Positions 29,347 through 37,900 of a DNA stretch of 54,802 bases are shown here, one piece after another. This DNA is from Gelidibacter sp035515035 (GTDB taxonomy: Bacteria; Bacteroidota; Bacteroidia; Flavobacteriales; Flavobacteriaceae): assembly GCF_035515035.1 (NCBI RefSeq), contig NZ_DATJCA010000178.1, positions 1 to 54,802 on the forward strand, in the 5' to 3' direction. Position numbers and translations under genes: made by a program. The notes beneath the pieces were generated by a model that saw only the letters and a program-made list of their open reading frames with translations, ran no database searches and had not been told where the DNA came from. Numbering within the stretch: position 1 is the first letter of the stretch; each line of letters opens with the position of its first letter.

Positions 29347-29436
29347 GGGGAATGGGTTGATGGATTTGAAGTAATTAATAGACTATTTTAGTATTGAAAT
29401 TACGTAGATAGTATTATCAAAACACCTATTGATTCT

Positions 29437-29467
29437 AACCTATAAGGTTTAAAAAATCTTGCAGGTT
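29437..29467 (-). repeat. Diverged member of the ACCT hairpin family
   Basis: AACCTATAAGGTTT pairs with AAATCTTGCAGGTT at 11 of 14 positions. It has the same plan (ACCT...A.G.TTT / AAA..T...AGGT) as the hairpins at 12130-12164 and 49837-49869. It lies 54 bases past the ppk2 stop but lacks a T-run, so it may be only a weak terminator. Confidence 0.4.
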
Positions 29468-29520
29468 GGCTTTAGAATCTTGGTGATTGTTAGGAAAAAC
29501 TTCGAACTGAAAGAGTAAAG

Positions 29521-30399
29521 CTATTCCCTTTCCAGTTGCTTTCTATACAAATCGATATTGGCTTTTATATCCTCATCCAATTCAGGTTCTTTTATATCTG
29601 TATAGGTTTTTAGAGTGTCATATAAAACCCTTGCAACTAAATATCTTGACGTTTTTTTGTCATCACAAGGAATAACGTACCAAGGCGCATGAGGTTTTGA
29701 GGTTTTATTGAGAAGATCCTCATAACACGTCATATAGTTATCCCAAAGCTTACGCTCATCCAAATCTCCAGGAGAAAATTTCCAGTTTTTATCCTCGCGA
29801 TCCAAACGTCTCAGCAATCGGTTTTTTTGCTCCTTTTTTGAGATGTTTAAAAAGAATTTAAAAACTATGGTTCCATTATCGGCGATGTGTTTCTCAAAAT
29901 TATTGATGTCCTCAAATCGCCTTTCCCAAAACGCGTCATCAATGTCCTCAACGGTATCAATTCCTGGAATATTTTCATTTAAAATATATGACGGGTGAAC
30001 TTTGGTCACTAGGACGTTCTCATAGTGGGTCCGATTGAAAATTCCAAACTTACCTCGTGCAGGAAGTGCAATATAATGGCGCCATAAATAGTCATGTTTC
30101 AACTCTAAACTTGTAGGTGTTTTAAAACTATGGACGACCACACCACGCGAATTAAAATCTTTGAAAACTTCACGGATCAAGCTGTCCTTTCCAGCCGTAT
30201 CCATCCCCTGCAAACACACCAAAACAGCATATTTGCCATGCGCGTACATTTTATCCTGTATTTTACCGAGCCCTTTACGAACTTCTTTCAGTTGGTCCTT
30301 TATGTCGCTTTTTGATGCATCTAAATCAAACGTAGTTTCCAGACCTTCAATTTTAACTTCTTCGTTGATTTTAAAATCATTAATATTAATATCTCTCAT
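29521..30399 (-). CDS. ppk2: Polyphosphate kinase 2 family protein
   Basis: PPK2 enzymes use polyphosphate to phosphorylate nucleotides (NMP or NDP), a cytoplasmic, often stress-linked reaction. The 292-residue single-domain length fits. Visible motifs are the Walker A GMDTAGKD (residues 65-72), Walker B region FNRTHYENVLVTKVHP, the lid (LNISKKEQKNRLLRR), and APWYVIPCDDKKTSRYLVAR. The family subclass (ADP- or AMP-preferring) cannot be told with certainty; length and motifs suggest the class III type. It follows the NtrC-like regulator gene by 66 bases, with a hairpin in between. Confidence 0.95.
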   Translation of the reverse strand: MRDININDFKINEEVKIEGLETTFDLDASKSDIKDQLKEVRKGLGKIQDKMYAHGKYAVLVCLQGMDTAGKDSLIREVFKDFNSRGVVVHSFKTPTSLELKHDYLWRHYIALPARGKFGIFNRTHYENVLVTKVHPSYILNENIPGIDTVEDIDDAFWERRFEDINNFEKHIADNGTIVFKFFLNISKKEQKNRLLRRLDREDKNWKFSPGDLDERKLWDNYMTCYEDLLNKTSKPHAPWYVIPCDDKKTSRYLVARVLYDTLKTYTDIKEPELDEDIKANIDLYRKQLERE

Positions 30400-30418
30400 G
30401 TCGTTTTGTTCTATTTTC

Positions 30419-30446
30419 TCACCAAACTTTAAGTTAAGTTTGGTGA
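30419..30446 (-). promoter_or_regulatory. 11-bp perfect hairpin between the regulator gene and ppk2
   Basis: TCACCAAACTT and AAGTTTGGTGA form a perfect 11-bp stem with a six-base loop, 20 bases after the regulator stop and 19 bases before the ppk2 start. On the minus strand it is followed by GAAAATAGAAC, not a T-run, so it is unlikely to be a simple terminator. It may be an operator, an mRNA-stability stem or an attenuator that sets the ratio of the two genes. Confidence 0.5.
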
Positions 30447-30465
30447 AATTGCCTTATTGTTTTTA

Positions 30466-31629
30466 TTATTTAGACGCGAAGAGTTTGACATCACTTTCAC
30501 TCACTTCCTTTTCCCCAAGAATGATCAAGCGTTCAACCACGTTACGGAGCTCTCTAATATTTCCTGTCCAATCGTATTCTTGTAATAGTTTGATGGCATT
30601 TGCAGAAAATGACTTTGGAGCCGTCCCATTTTGTTCGGCTATTTTACCTGCAAAATGTTCTATCAATAAAGGGATATCTTCCCTTCTATCGTTTAAAGGC
30701 GGCACTTGAATTAATATAACTGCCAACCTATGGTATAAATCTTCCCTAAATCTCCCCTCTTCAATTTCTCTGTTCAAATTTTTATTGGTTGCCGCAATGA
30801 CACGTACATCCACCTTTATATCCTTATCACTTCCTACACGTTGCACCTTGCTCTCCTGTAAAGCCCTTAACACCTTTGCTTGGGCTGAAAGACTCATGTC
30901 GCCTATTTCATCTAGAAAAATAGTGCCACCATTGGCAGCTTCAAATCGGCCAGCCCGATCTCTAACTGCACTGGTGAAAGCCCCTTTAACGTGACCGAAC
31001 AATTCACTCTCTATCAATTCAGATGGGATCGCTGCACAATTGACCTCTATTAGGGGGCCATTGGAACGCTCGCTCTTTTCATGGAGCCAGTGTGCTACAA
31101 GCTCCTTTCCAGTACCGTTTGGTCCAGTAATCAGGACTCTGGCATCTGTACCCGCCACCTTTTCGATCAGATCTTTTATGTGGGAAATGGCTTTGCTTTC
31201 GCCAATCATTTCATAGTTTTTGCTCACTTTTTTCTTGAGCATTTTATTTTCAACCACCAACTCCTTTCTATCTAAGGCAATTCTGACCGTATTAAGCAAT
31301 CTGTTCAAATCTGGTGGTTTTGAGATATAATCGAAAGCCCCTAAACGCATGGTGTTAACAGCAGTATCCAAATCGCCATGACCAGAGATCATGACAATTG
31401 TGGTTTCTGGTTTAATTTTCTTGACAGCTTCCAAAACTTCCACTCCATCCATTTTTGGCATTTTGATATCACAAAGCACCAGGTCATAATCCTCCTTTTT
31501 TATTTTTTCCAGACCACTCAAGCCATCTTCGGCTTCGTCCACTTGATAAGAATCATTTTCTTCAGAAAGAATTTTAACCAAAACCCTTCTGATGCTAGCT
31601 TCGTCTTCTATGACTAATATTTTTGACAT
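30466..31629 (-). CDS. Sigma-54-dependent response regulator lacking a DNA-binding domain
   Basis: A 387-residue NtrC-type protein. Receiver domain (1-120): acidic pocket IEDE, phospho-acceptor D54 in LCDIKMPKMDG, K104 in YISKPPD. AAA+ domain (~140-385): Walker A GPNGTGKE (not the usual GESGTGKE), the sigma-54 contact loop GAFTSA instead of GAFTGA, Walker B GTIFLDEIGD, and DRREDIPLL. The protein stops soon after WTGNIRELRNVVERL; the Fis-like HTH is absent and is not found in the next DNA in any frame. It could act from solution or on preassembled complexes. No kinase gene is adjacent. ppk2 follows, so polyphosphate metabolism may be a target or a passenger. Confidence 0.92.
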   Translation of the reverse strand: MSKILVIEDEASIRRVLVKILSEENDSYQVDEAEDGLSGLEKIKKEDYDLVLCDIKMPKMDGVEVLEAVKKIKPETTIVMISGHGDLDTAVNTMRLGAFDYISKPPDLNRLLNTVRIALDRKELVVENKMLKKKVSKNYEMIGESKAISHIKDLIEKVAGTDARVLITGPNGTGKELVAHWLHEKSERSNGPLIEVNCAAIPSELIESELFGHVKGAFTSAVRDRAGRFEAANGGTIFLDEIGDMSLSAQAKVLRALQESKVQRVGSDKDIKVDVRVIAATNKNLNREIEEGRFREDLYHRLAVILIQVPPLNDRREDIPLLIEHFAGKIAEQNGTAPKSFSANAIKLLQEYDWTGNIRELRNVVERLIILGEKEVSESDVKLFASK

Positions 31630-32022
31630 TCTTAATATTTAGATTTTATTCTTGTTCTAAAATAGAAACAATTTTTAGGAATACGAATAAAAATTTGATT
31701 TCTATTTTTTTTATAATCTGTATTTATTAGGTATTCTTTAGGTTGCATAAACTTATGCAAAAGACGTTCCGTAAAATTCTATGATCAAACCTAAACCATA
31801 AATTAGTTTTTTTCGACCCAAATTGAAAAGTCTGATAGGGATGAAGATTTTCGTAAAACCTCAAGCCATTGACAAATGGATATGCGCTAACAAGATACAG
31901 CCCACATCAACTTTGAATAGGAGTGGGATGATCAACATAAACAGCGTTCAAATCCGTAGTATCAATCACTGTATTTACGTTAAAGACTTAATGTCAGAAA
32001 ATAAGGCGTGAGCGCCAGGTAA
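31630..32022. promoter_or_regulatory. 393-base gap with an 18-bp palindrome (31743-31760)
   Basis: TTGCATAA-AC-TTATGCAA is a perfect 8-bp inverted repeat centred ~122 bases upstream of the regulator gene start. A second imperfect dyad, TTGTTCTA-AAA-TAGAAACAA (31652-31671), sits ~25 bases from that start. Both are candidate operators. An ORF in 31823-32011 looks random. I see no RNA gene and no terminator. Confidence 0.4.
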
Positions 32023-33336
32023 TTAATACCTTAACCATTTAAATAACTCTTTATAAGTAGGCTTTTTTCCGTACATTAAAATACCCACCCTATAAATTTT
32101 AGCGGCAAACCATACAGTAAACATAAAGGTACACACCAATATTGCAAATGACAAAAGTTGTTGCCATATTGGAACTCCAAAAGGAATTCTCATAAGCATA
32201 ACTACTGGAGATGTTAATGGTATAAACGAGAAAATTGTTGAAATAGTTCCATGAGGATCTTCTATCACCGTAAACACGCCAACGTAAACCGCCAAAACCA
32301 GTGGCATAATTATTGGCATCATAAACTGTTGTGTATCCGTTTCATTATCTACAGCCGCACCAATGGCAGCATAGAAAGAACTGTATAAAAGATAGCCACC
32401 AATAAAGAAAAATAAAAATGCCACACATAAATTTAGGATTGGCAAATTAACAAACCCAGTAATTAAGTCTTGGGCAATATTTTGAGCATCGGAAGATGCC
32501 ATGGCCTGATTGATCATTTCCTGTTGTGGCGATTGAATTTGCATCATATCGATACCGAAAATTGCAGAAACCAAAAATAATAATACGCCTCCAAGAATAA
32601 GCCAAATCAAGAATTGGGTGATGCCAGCCAATGAAGTCCCTATTATTTTACCCATCATCAATTGGATTGGTTTTACAGAAGAGATAATGACTTCAATAAT
32701 TCGACTTGTCTTTTCCTCAATGACACTTCGCATGATCATATTGCCATAAATGATAATGAACATAAACAACAAATATCCCGCAGCACCTCCAAATGCAAGT
32801 TTTAAATAACTGTCAATTTTAGACGTTTTTTCGCCCCCGAACGTTTCCTGAGCAATATTAACCGTGGTTCTGGAAGCTCGGATTTGGGCCATATCCACTC
32901 CGTCATTTTGTAGCTTTATATCAGATAAGCGTTTTTCAATCTTCCGCTCCAAGTTTGAAATTATCGATACTGATGGCGATTCATCTGAATAGAAATTCAC
33001 AGATTCCACTAGGTTAAGGGTATCAGAACTTTTCTTGACATACAATAATCCAAAGTCTTTTTTGGCTTTTACCAACTCCTTAGCGGTTTCAAATCCTGTG
33101 TCCTTAATAAGGGTGTAGGTAGTGTTTTCAGTATTCTCAAAAACTTCTCCTACAACTCCTGTTTCATCCAAAATTGAAATTGTACGTTTCTTATCGTTAT
33201 TTATCTGCGATAGATAAGCCACAACAGCCACGAGGGCAATCATAATTATGGGACTTAAAAACGTCATGACAATGAAGGATCTGTTCCGAACTTTATTCAA
33301 ATACTCTCTTTTAATGATGAGCGGTAAATGGTTCAT
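32023..33336 (-). CDS. ABC-2 type transporter permease (NatB-like)
   Basis: A 437-residue membrane protein. The N-terminal helix (IIKREYLNKVRNRSFIVMTFLSPIIMIALVAVVAYL) is followed by an outer domain of ~130 residues and then five or six membrane segments. FGGAAGYLLFMFIIIYGNMIMRSVIEEKTSRIIEVIISSVKP is the conserved ABC-2/NatB core, and the final block includes FIPLTSPVVMLMRIPFG. It is encoded 2 bases after its ATPase, so they form one exporter. NatAB homologues export Na+; others export antibiotics or peptides, so the substrate is open. Confidence 0.93.
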   Translation of the reverse strand: MNHLPLIIKREYLNKVRNRSFIVMTFLSPIIMIALVAVVAYLSQINNDKKRTISILDETGVVGEVFENTENTTYTLIKDTGFETAKELVKAKKDFGLLYVKKSSDTLNLVESVNFYSDESPSVSIISNLERKIEKRLSDIKLQNDGVDMAQIRASRTTVNIAQETFGGEKTSKIDSYLKLAFGGAAGYLLFMFIIIYGNMIMRSVIEEKTSRIIEVIISSVKPIQLMMGKIIGTSLAGITQFLIWLILGGVLLFLVSAIFGIDMMQIQSPQQEMINQAMASSDAQNIAQDLITGFVNLPILNLCVAFLFFFIGGYLLYSSFYAAIGAAVDNETDTQQFMMPIIMPLVLAVYVGVFTVIEDPHGTISTIFSFIPLTSPVVMLMRIPFGVPIWQQLLSFAILVCTFMFTVWFAAKIYRVGILMYGKKPTYKELFKWLRY

Positions 33337-33338
33337 TT

Positions 33339-34265
33339 TTAGTTGTTTTTTACAGTTTGAATAAAAATGTCGTTCGCACTAGGAATAACTTCTACAAAGT
33401 GATGGATTTCTGCTTTTGAAGTTAAAAAGCTCAACAAATCATTGGATGATGTATCTTCAGGAAGTTTGATATTCAATTTAATATCATCATTCAAGTTTTT
33501 AAAAGTTGCTGGAAGCACTTCAAATTTCTCCTTAATTATTCGGGTTGTCTCTTCAGGATTAGAAGATTGCATACCAACTTCAAAGGTATTGGTCTTGAAT
33601 TGGCGTTTGACATCCGTCAATTTTCCATCTAAAACCTTATTAGATTTGTGAATCAGCGCTATATGGTCGCATAACTCTTCCACAGATTCCATACGATGGG
33701 TTGAAAAAATAACCGTTGCACCTTCATCTCTCAACTGTAATATTTCATCCTTTATGAGCGAAGCATTGATAGGGTCAAATCCGGAAAAAGGTTCGTCAAA
33801 AATCAAAAGTTTTGGCCTGTGAATTACCGTAACAATAAACTGAATTTTTTGCGCCTGTCCTTTGCTGAGCTCTTGTATTTTCTTGTTCCACCAATCGCCA
33901 ATTTCCAATTTGTCAAACCAATACTTAAGACGCTCTTTTGCCTCTTGTTTTGATAAGCCTTTTAGTTGTGCCAAATAGAGTACTTGCTCTCCCACTTTCA
34001 TGGATTTATAAAGGCCTCGTTCTTCGGGCAAGTAACCAATATCACGGATATTTATGGGCATCAAAGGCATCCCGTCCAAAAGCACCTCACCAGAATCTGG
34101 CATGGTAATTTGATTGATAATTCGAATGAGTGTGGTCTTACCTGCTCCATTTGGTCCTAGAAGTCCGAAGATACTTCCTTTGGGAACGGAGATGGAGACT
34201 TCATTTAGTGCTTTAAAATCTCCAAAACTCTTGGAAACCGAATTAGCAACTAATAAGTTGTTCAT
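33339..34265 (-). CDS. ABC transporter ATP-binding protein (NatA-like)
   Basis: A 308-residue ATPase: Walker A GLLGPNGAGKTTL, the Q-loop region IGYLPEERGLYKSMKV, signature LSKGQAQKIQF (a variant of LSGGQ with Lys), Walker B LLIFDEPFSGFDP, and switch His in FSTHRME. About 90 C-terminal residues form the accessory domain common in NatA/YhaQ-type proteins. YLPEERGLY is characteristic of this subgroup. It is first in a two-gene operon with the permease. No close promoter consensus is seen upstream. Confidence 0.94.
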   Translation of the reverse strand: MNNLLVANSVSKSFGDFKALNEVSISVPKGSIFGLLGPNGAGKTTLIRIINQITMPDSGEVLLDGMPLMPINIRDIGYLPEERGLYKSMKVGEQVLYLAQLKGLSKQEAKERLKYWFDKLEIGDWWNKKIQELSKGQAQKIQFIVTVIHRPKLLIFDEPFSGFDPINASLIKDEILQLRDEGATVIFSTHRMESVEELCDHIALIHKSNKVLDGKLTDVKRQFKTNTFEVGMQSSNPEETTRIIKEKFEVLPATFKNLNDDIKLNIKLPEDTSSNDLLSFLTSKAEIHHFVEVIPSANDIFIQTVKNN

Positions 34266-34402
34266 AAATTAGCGATTGAAAAGTTCAGTGTAAACGGGTG
34301 TAAATATATTAAATGTTAGCTTTTAGGATTGCTTTTATGTTTTATTTTTCTCTAAAGATCATGAATAGACTTGGAATTTCATAAAATAGAATGTCCTAAA
34401 AA

Positions 34403-34434
34403 ACAAAACCCACCCTTAAAAAATTAAGGATGGG
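34403..34434 (-). terminator. Second dnaJ terminator
   Basis: CCCACCCTTAA pairs with TTAAGGATGGG (one C-A mismatch), followed on the minus strand by TTTTGTTTTTT. It is downstream of the stem at 34458-34485, so dnaJ ends in two consecutive terminators. Confidence 0.75.
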
Positions 34435-34450
34435 AAAAAATTGCTATGAA

Positions 34451-34485
34451 AAAGAAAAATATCACTAAAATAAATTAGTGATATT
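34451..34485 (-). terminator. First dnaJ terminator
   Basis: AATATCACTAA and TTAGTGATATT form an 11-bp perfect stem with a six-base loop, followed on the minus strand by TTTTTCTTTTT. It lies 34 bases past the dnaJ stop. Confidence 0.75.
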
Positions 34486-34519
34486 CAAATATAGTAAATT
34501 TTATCAATTTACCTATTGG

Positions 34520-35629
34520 TTATGAAAACATATCTTTTACTTTCTCAAAGAATGATTTATCTGAAATTTCAGGTTTTGGTTCAAAATGTTCGTCATTTCT
34601 CACACTTTCAAAAAACTCCCTCTGTTCTTTATTCAGGGTTTTTGGGGTCCAAACATTAATATGCACCAATAAGTCACCTTTTCCGTAACCATTGATACTA
34701 GGGATACCCTTACCTCTCAATCGTAAAATCTTACCGGACTGTACACCTGATTCTATCTTAATTCGAACTTTCCCTGTCACCGTGTCAATTTCTTGACTGG
34801 TACCCAGAACAGCATCTGGCAAACTCACATAGAGATCATAATGTAAATTATCGCCATCGCGCTTTAAAGTGCTGTGTTCTTCCTCTTGAATGGCTACCAA
34901 TAAATCTCCAGGAACCCCGTTGCCCGGAGCATCATTACCTTTCCCAGATACTTTCAATTGCATACCATCAACCACCCCTGCCGGAATTTTAACCAATACA
35001 GTTTCTTCTTTGAGAACCAAACCTTGAGCATCCGCATCAGCTGGTTTTTTATCAATCATCTCTCCTGCACCACCACATGTTGGACATGGAGAAGATGTTT
35101 GCATACGACCTAAAATAGTATTGGTCACTCGCATGACTTGTCCAGAGCCATTACAGCTTGAACACGTTTTGTAGGTTGTACCTTCAGCCTGAACTTTACG
35201 TTTTACCTTAAGCTTTTTCTCAACACCATTGGCTATCTCTTCTAAGGTCAAGGAAATTCTGATTCTCAGATTGCTTCCTTTAACTCGCCTTTGTTGGCCG
35301 CCAAAACCGCCACCAAAACCAGAGAAACCACCACCAAAAATATCTCCAAATTGACTAAAAATGTCATCCATATTCATGCCGCCGCCATTAAAGCCGCCAC
35401 CCCCGCCCTGGAATGCCTGATGACCGAATTGGTCATAACGTGCTTTCTTTTCAGGATTGCTCAATACCTCATAAGCTTCAGCTGCTTTCTTGAACTTTTC
35501 TTCTGCCACTTTATCGTCCGGATTCTTATCTGGATGGTATTTTATGGCCTTCTTGCGATATGCTTTTTTAATTTCATTCGCTGTTGCACTTTTGTCAATT
35601 TTAAGTATGTCGTAATAATCTTCCTTCAT
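34520..35629 (-). CDS. dnaJ: Chaperone DnaJ with a reduced (two-motif) zinc region
   Basis: A 369-residue type I J-protein, co-chaperone of DnaK. The J domain carries HPD at residues 32-34, followed by the Gly/Phe-rich stretch (~74-113). The zinc region has only two CxxCxGxG motifs, C156-SS-C159 and C182-PT-C185, instead of four; by comparison with E. coli they match motifs 2 and 3, which form zinc centre II, so centre I appears absent. The substrate-binding C-terminal beta domains follow (VKIPAGVVDGMQLKV, GDLLVHINVWTP). It lies 48 bases after grpE on the same strand, so they are probably an operon. dnaK is not in the window. Confidence 0.95.
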   Translation of the reverse strand: MKEDYYDILKIDKSATANEIKKAYRKKAIKYHPDKNPDDKVAEEKFKKAAEAYEVLSNPEKKARYDQFGHQAFQGGGGGFNGGGMNMDDIFSQFGDIFGGGFSGFGGGFGGQQRRVKGSNLRIRISLTLEEIANGVEKKLKVKRKVQAEGTTYKTCSSCNGSGQVMRVTNTILGRMQTSSPCPTCGGAGEMIDKKPADADAQGLVLKEETVLVKIPAGVVDGMQLKVSGKGNDAPGNGVPGDLLVAIQEEEHSTLKRDGDNLHYDLYVSLPDAVLGTSQEIDTVTGKVRIKIESGVQSGKILRLRGKGIPSINGYGKGDLLVHINVWTPKTLNKEQREFFESVRNDEHFEPKPEISDKSFFEKVKDMFS

Positions 35630-35677
35630 GGTATGCTATTTCTAATCAATTCTTATCCTAAATCCTTACTCGCTTGC

Positions 35678-36238
35678 TTAAAATCCTGTAATTACTTTAG
35701 GAAAACGAATCACTTTATCCCCCAACTTATAGCCTTTTTCAATAACATCAACAATCTTGCCTTTTAAGTCATCTGAAGGTGCTGGAATTTGTGTAATGGC
35801 TTCATGGTCATCGGCACTGAAAACATCCCCTACCTCAACAGCAACTTCTTCAAGCCCTTTACTATTTAAAGTGCTCTTGAACTTATTACGAATAAGTTCT
35901 ACGCCCTTCAATAGCTCATTATCTTGATCTTGGGTTTTAGAAATTTCATTGATGGCTCTGTCAAAATCGTCCATAACTGGCAAAAGCGACTGAATTACAT
36001 CCTGTCCAGCAGTTCTAAATAACTCTATGCGTTCTTTAGTCGTCCGTTTTTTATAATTTTCAAATTCTGCAAAGAGTCTTAAAAATTTATCTTTTTCTTT
36101 GCCCAATTCTTCTTTCAATTGGTCCTCAATACTAATTTCCTCAGTTTGAGTGGCCTCGTTTACAGTCTCTTCGACATTGTTTTCAAGGTCTTCAATGTCT
36201 TCAGTTTTATCTTTTTTGCTCATATTCTTGAACTTCAT
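35678..36238 (-). CDS. grpE: Nucleotide exchange factor GrpE
   Basis: A 186-residue GrpE: acidic, disordered N-terminus; long coiled coil (EKDKFLRLFAEFENYKKRTTKER); then LLPVMDDFDRAI and the beta-wing end HEAITQIPAPSDDLKGKIVDVIEKGYKLGDKVIRFPKVITG. It releases ADP from DnaK. The Met six codons in (MSKKDK, at 36223) is an equally good start: flavobacterial GrpE often begin MSKK. Its promoter matches the housekeeping consensus. Confidence 0.96.
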   Translation of the reverse strand: MKFKNMSKKDKTEDIEDLENNVEETVNEATQTEEISIEDQLKEELGKEKDKFLRLFAEFENYKKRTTKERIELFRTAGQDVIQSLLPVMDDFDRAINEISKTQDQDNELLKGVELIRNKFKSTLNSKGLEEVAVEVGDVFSADDHEAITQIPAPSDDLKGKIVDVIEKGYKLGDKVIRFPKVITGF

Positions 36239-36262
36239 TTTTTATCTTCATTTTTGAATTGG

Positions 36263-36294
36263 CAAAAGTACTGCCATTATTCAAAAAATGTCAA
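36263..36294 (-). promoter_or_regulatory. grpE-dnaJ promoter
   Basis: On the minus strand: TTG, 21 bases, TACTTTTG, an exact match to the Bacteroidota consensus and the same -7 octamer as at sucC. The predicted start is ~20-35 bases before the grpE start codons. No CIRCE element is seen. Confidence 0.6.
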
Positions 36295-36442
36295 AATGTC
36301 ACAATATATTTTCCATCACGGACCAACTCGAAATTATTATCAATTTGAAACGCTGACTTTCTCAATAATTATCATGGATAAAAAGTCCTGATTTCCAAAT
36401 TTTAATGATGATATCACATTTCACTCTTCAAATTAGAAGGTG

Positions 36443-36796
36443 ATGGTTAATTATGTCTTTGGAATTTGTACTTTGTTATCTATTATACTGTATATCATAT
36501 CGTCGCCAGACATCGCAAGCCCAGAACCCGGGAATAGCTTTCAATTCCATCTTATAAAAACAGGTGTTCGCTTCCAACATAAAGGAAGTATCTTTTAAGA
36601 ATTATGATTATTATAAAACTATTTATGAAGATCTGAAAGTGGAGCATATGAAGCCGTTGGGCTAATTAAGGACGAAAAAAAAGCCAAGCGCTTTTCTTCA
36701 TTTCCGTACTCGAATTTTTAAGACATGAAAGAGGCGTTAAATTTAGAAAATAGAAACCAATTGAACTTATCGCCGTATTTCAATTTACTTGACTAA
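36443..36796 (+). pseudogene. Possible decayed coding region
   Basis: The 606-base gap between grpE and the SDR gene contains a 51-codon ORF (36443-36598) beginning with a membrane-helix-like stretch (VFGICTLLSIILYIIS). About 30 bases on, a second protein-like stretch in one frame follows (36629-36796: SGAYEAVGLIKDEKKAKRF, then SFPYSNF, a stop, then MKEALNLENRNQLNLSPYF). Composition and amphipathic spacing look protein-like, and a single stop interrupts the second part, but I do not recognise a family. Decayed gene or chance are both possible. Confidence 0.25.
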
Positions 36797-36844
36797 TCAT
36801 GACACCTGATAAGATATGACAGGAATTGTATGTTCACACAGCAC

Positions 36845-37753
36845 TTATGCTAAAACAGCCTCCAGTGCAGGCTGAATGTTGGAATACGTAAAGTCAAAAT
36901 CAGAATCCTCTATTTTCTTCGAACTGACCCGCTGACTTTCAAAAAGAAGGATATGCATTTTACCGAGAACCAATTTCATTAAAAACTTCGGAATATTCGG
37001 TAAAAAAAGAGGTTTGTCCAACGTTTTTGCGATAGCTTTAGTGAGCTCTGTATTTGTAATAGGGTTTGGTGCGACTCCATTGTAAACGCCTTCCAATTCA
37101 TTCTCAATAATATGGACAAAAACTCTCGACAAATCGTATACGTGTATCCATGATTGCCATTGATCCCCCGAGCCAAAAGCTGACCCTACTCCAAGTTTAA
37201 TAGGTTTTACCATTTGAGGCAAAGCACCTTCATTGGCGTCTAATACTAAGCCAATCCTAACCTTCGAAACTATCAATCCCAATTCGGAAAACTCATCTAC
37301 GGCATGTTCCCATGCTGACACTACATCGCCCAAAAAAGTAGGAGATTGTTTAGTGCAGGATTCGTCATAATATTTGGTAAGTGAATCTGGATAAAAACCA
37401 ATAGCGCTAGCTGAAAGAATTTGTTTTATATGGTGGTTCTCTATTTTTGACAGCGCATTCTTTAAACATTGTAGTGATTTCACCCTACTTTCAATAATGG
37501 TTTTTTTATAGTTTTCTGTCCAACGTTTGGCAATAACCGCACCTGCCAAATTAATGATGGCATCTACATCTTCAAAACAGGCGCTGTCAATGATGTCATT
37601 ATTGGGGTCCCAATAAAACCCTTTATAATTGTCTTCAGTTTTTATTTTTTCCTTAGAAGTTGTCAAATAATGTACTGAAATGTCCTGTTCATGACACCGC
37701 TTTACAATTTCCTTTCCTATTAAACCTGTAGCTCCCGTAATTAATACCTTCAT
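36845..37753 (-). CDS. TIGR01777 family SDR oxidoreductase (YfcH-like)
   Basis: A 302-residue extended short-chain dehydrogenase with NAD(P)-binding GATGLIGKEI at residues 7-16. The family markers are: INLAGAVIAKRWTENYKKTI, the active-site region SASAIGFYP, FLGDVVSAWEHA, VRIGLVLDANEGALPQMVKP, WIHVYDLSRVF and the short C-terminal DUF1731 domain. Homologues (YfcH, plant SulA-like) have been linked to cell division by comparison only; the substrate is unknown. It is a single-gene unit. Confidence 0.93.
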   Translation of the reverse strand: MKVLITGATGLIGKEIVKRCHEQDISVHYLTTSKEKIKTEDNYKGFYWDPNNDIIDSACFEDVDAIINLAGAVIAKRWTENYKKTIIESRVKSLQCLKNALSKIENHHIKQILSASAIGFYPDSLTKYYDESCTKQSPTFLGDVVSAWEHAVDEFSELGLIVSKVRIGLVLDANEGALPQMVKPIKLGVGSAFGSGDQWQSWIHVYDLSRVFVHIIENELEGVYNGVAPNPITNTELTKAIAKTLDKPLFLPNIPKFLMKLVLGKMHILLFESQRVSSKKIEDSDFDFTYSNIQPALEAVLA

Positions 37754-37900
37754 CTATTTCCTGTGCTTTTTATAAAGTTAACCAATGAAAACTTATTGTT
37801 TATCACTTTAACACAAGGTTTAACAGAATTAACAAATAACCGATTTTTTTAACGTTCCCAAAAAGGTAGTTTTTTATTAACAGAAGTGGTTTGGTTGCAG

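Noticed and set aside
30161..30709. 182-codon plus-strand ORF
   Set aside because: It is antisense to ppk2 and the NtrC-like gene, both of which have strong family motifs; Ser/Leu-rich translation typical of a shadow frame.
31823..32011. 62-codon ORF in the gap after the ABC permease
   Set aside because: No signal, domain or promoter, and random-looking composition.
35291..35767. 158-codon plus-strand ORF
   Set aside because: Antisense to dnaJ and grpE; its second half is a hydrophobic shadow of the grpE-dnaJ junction.
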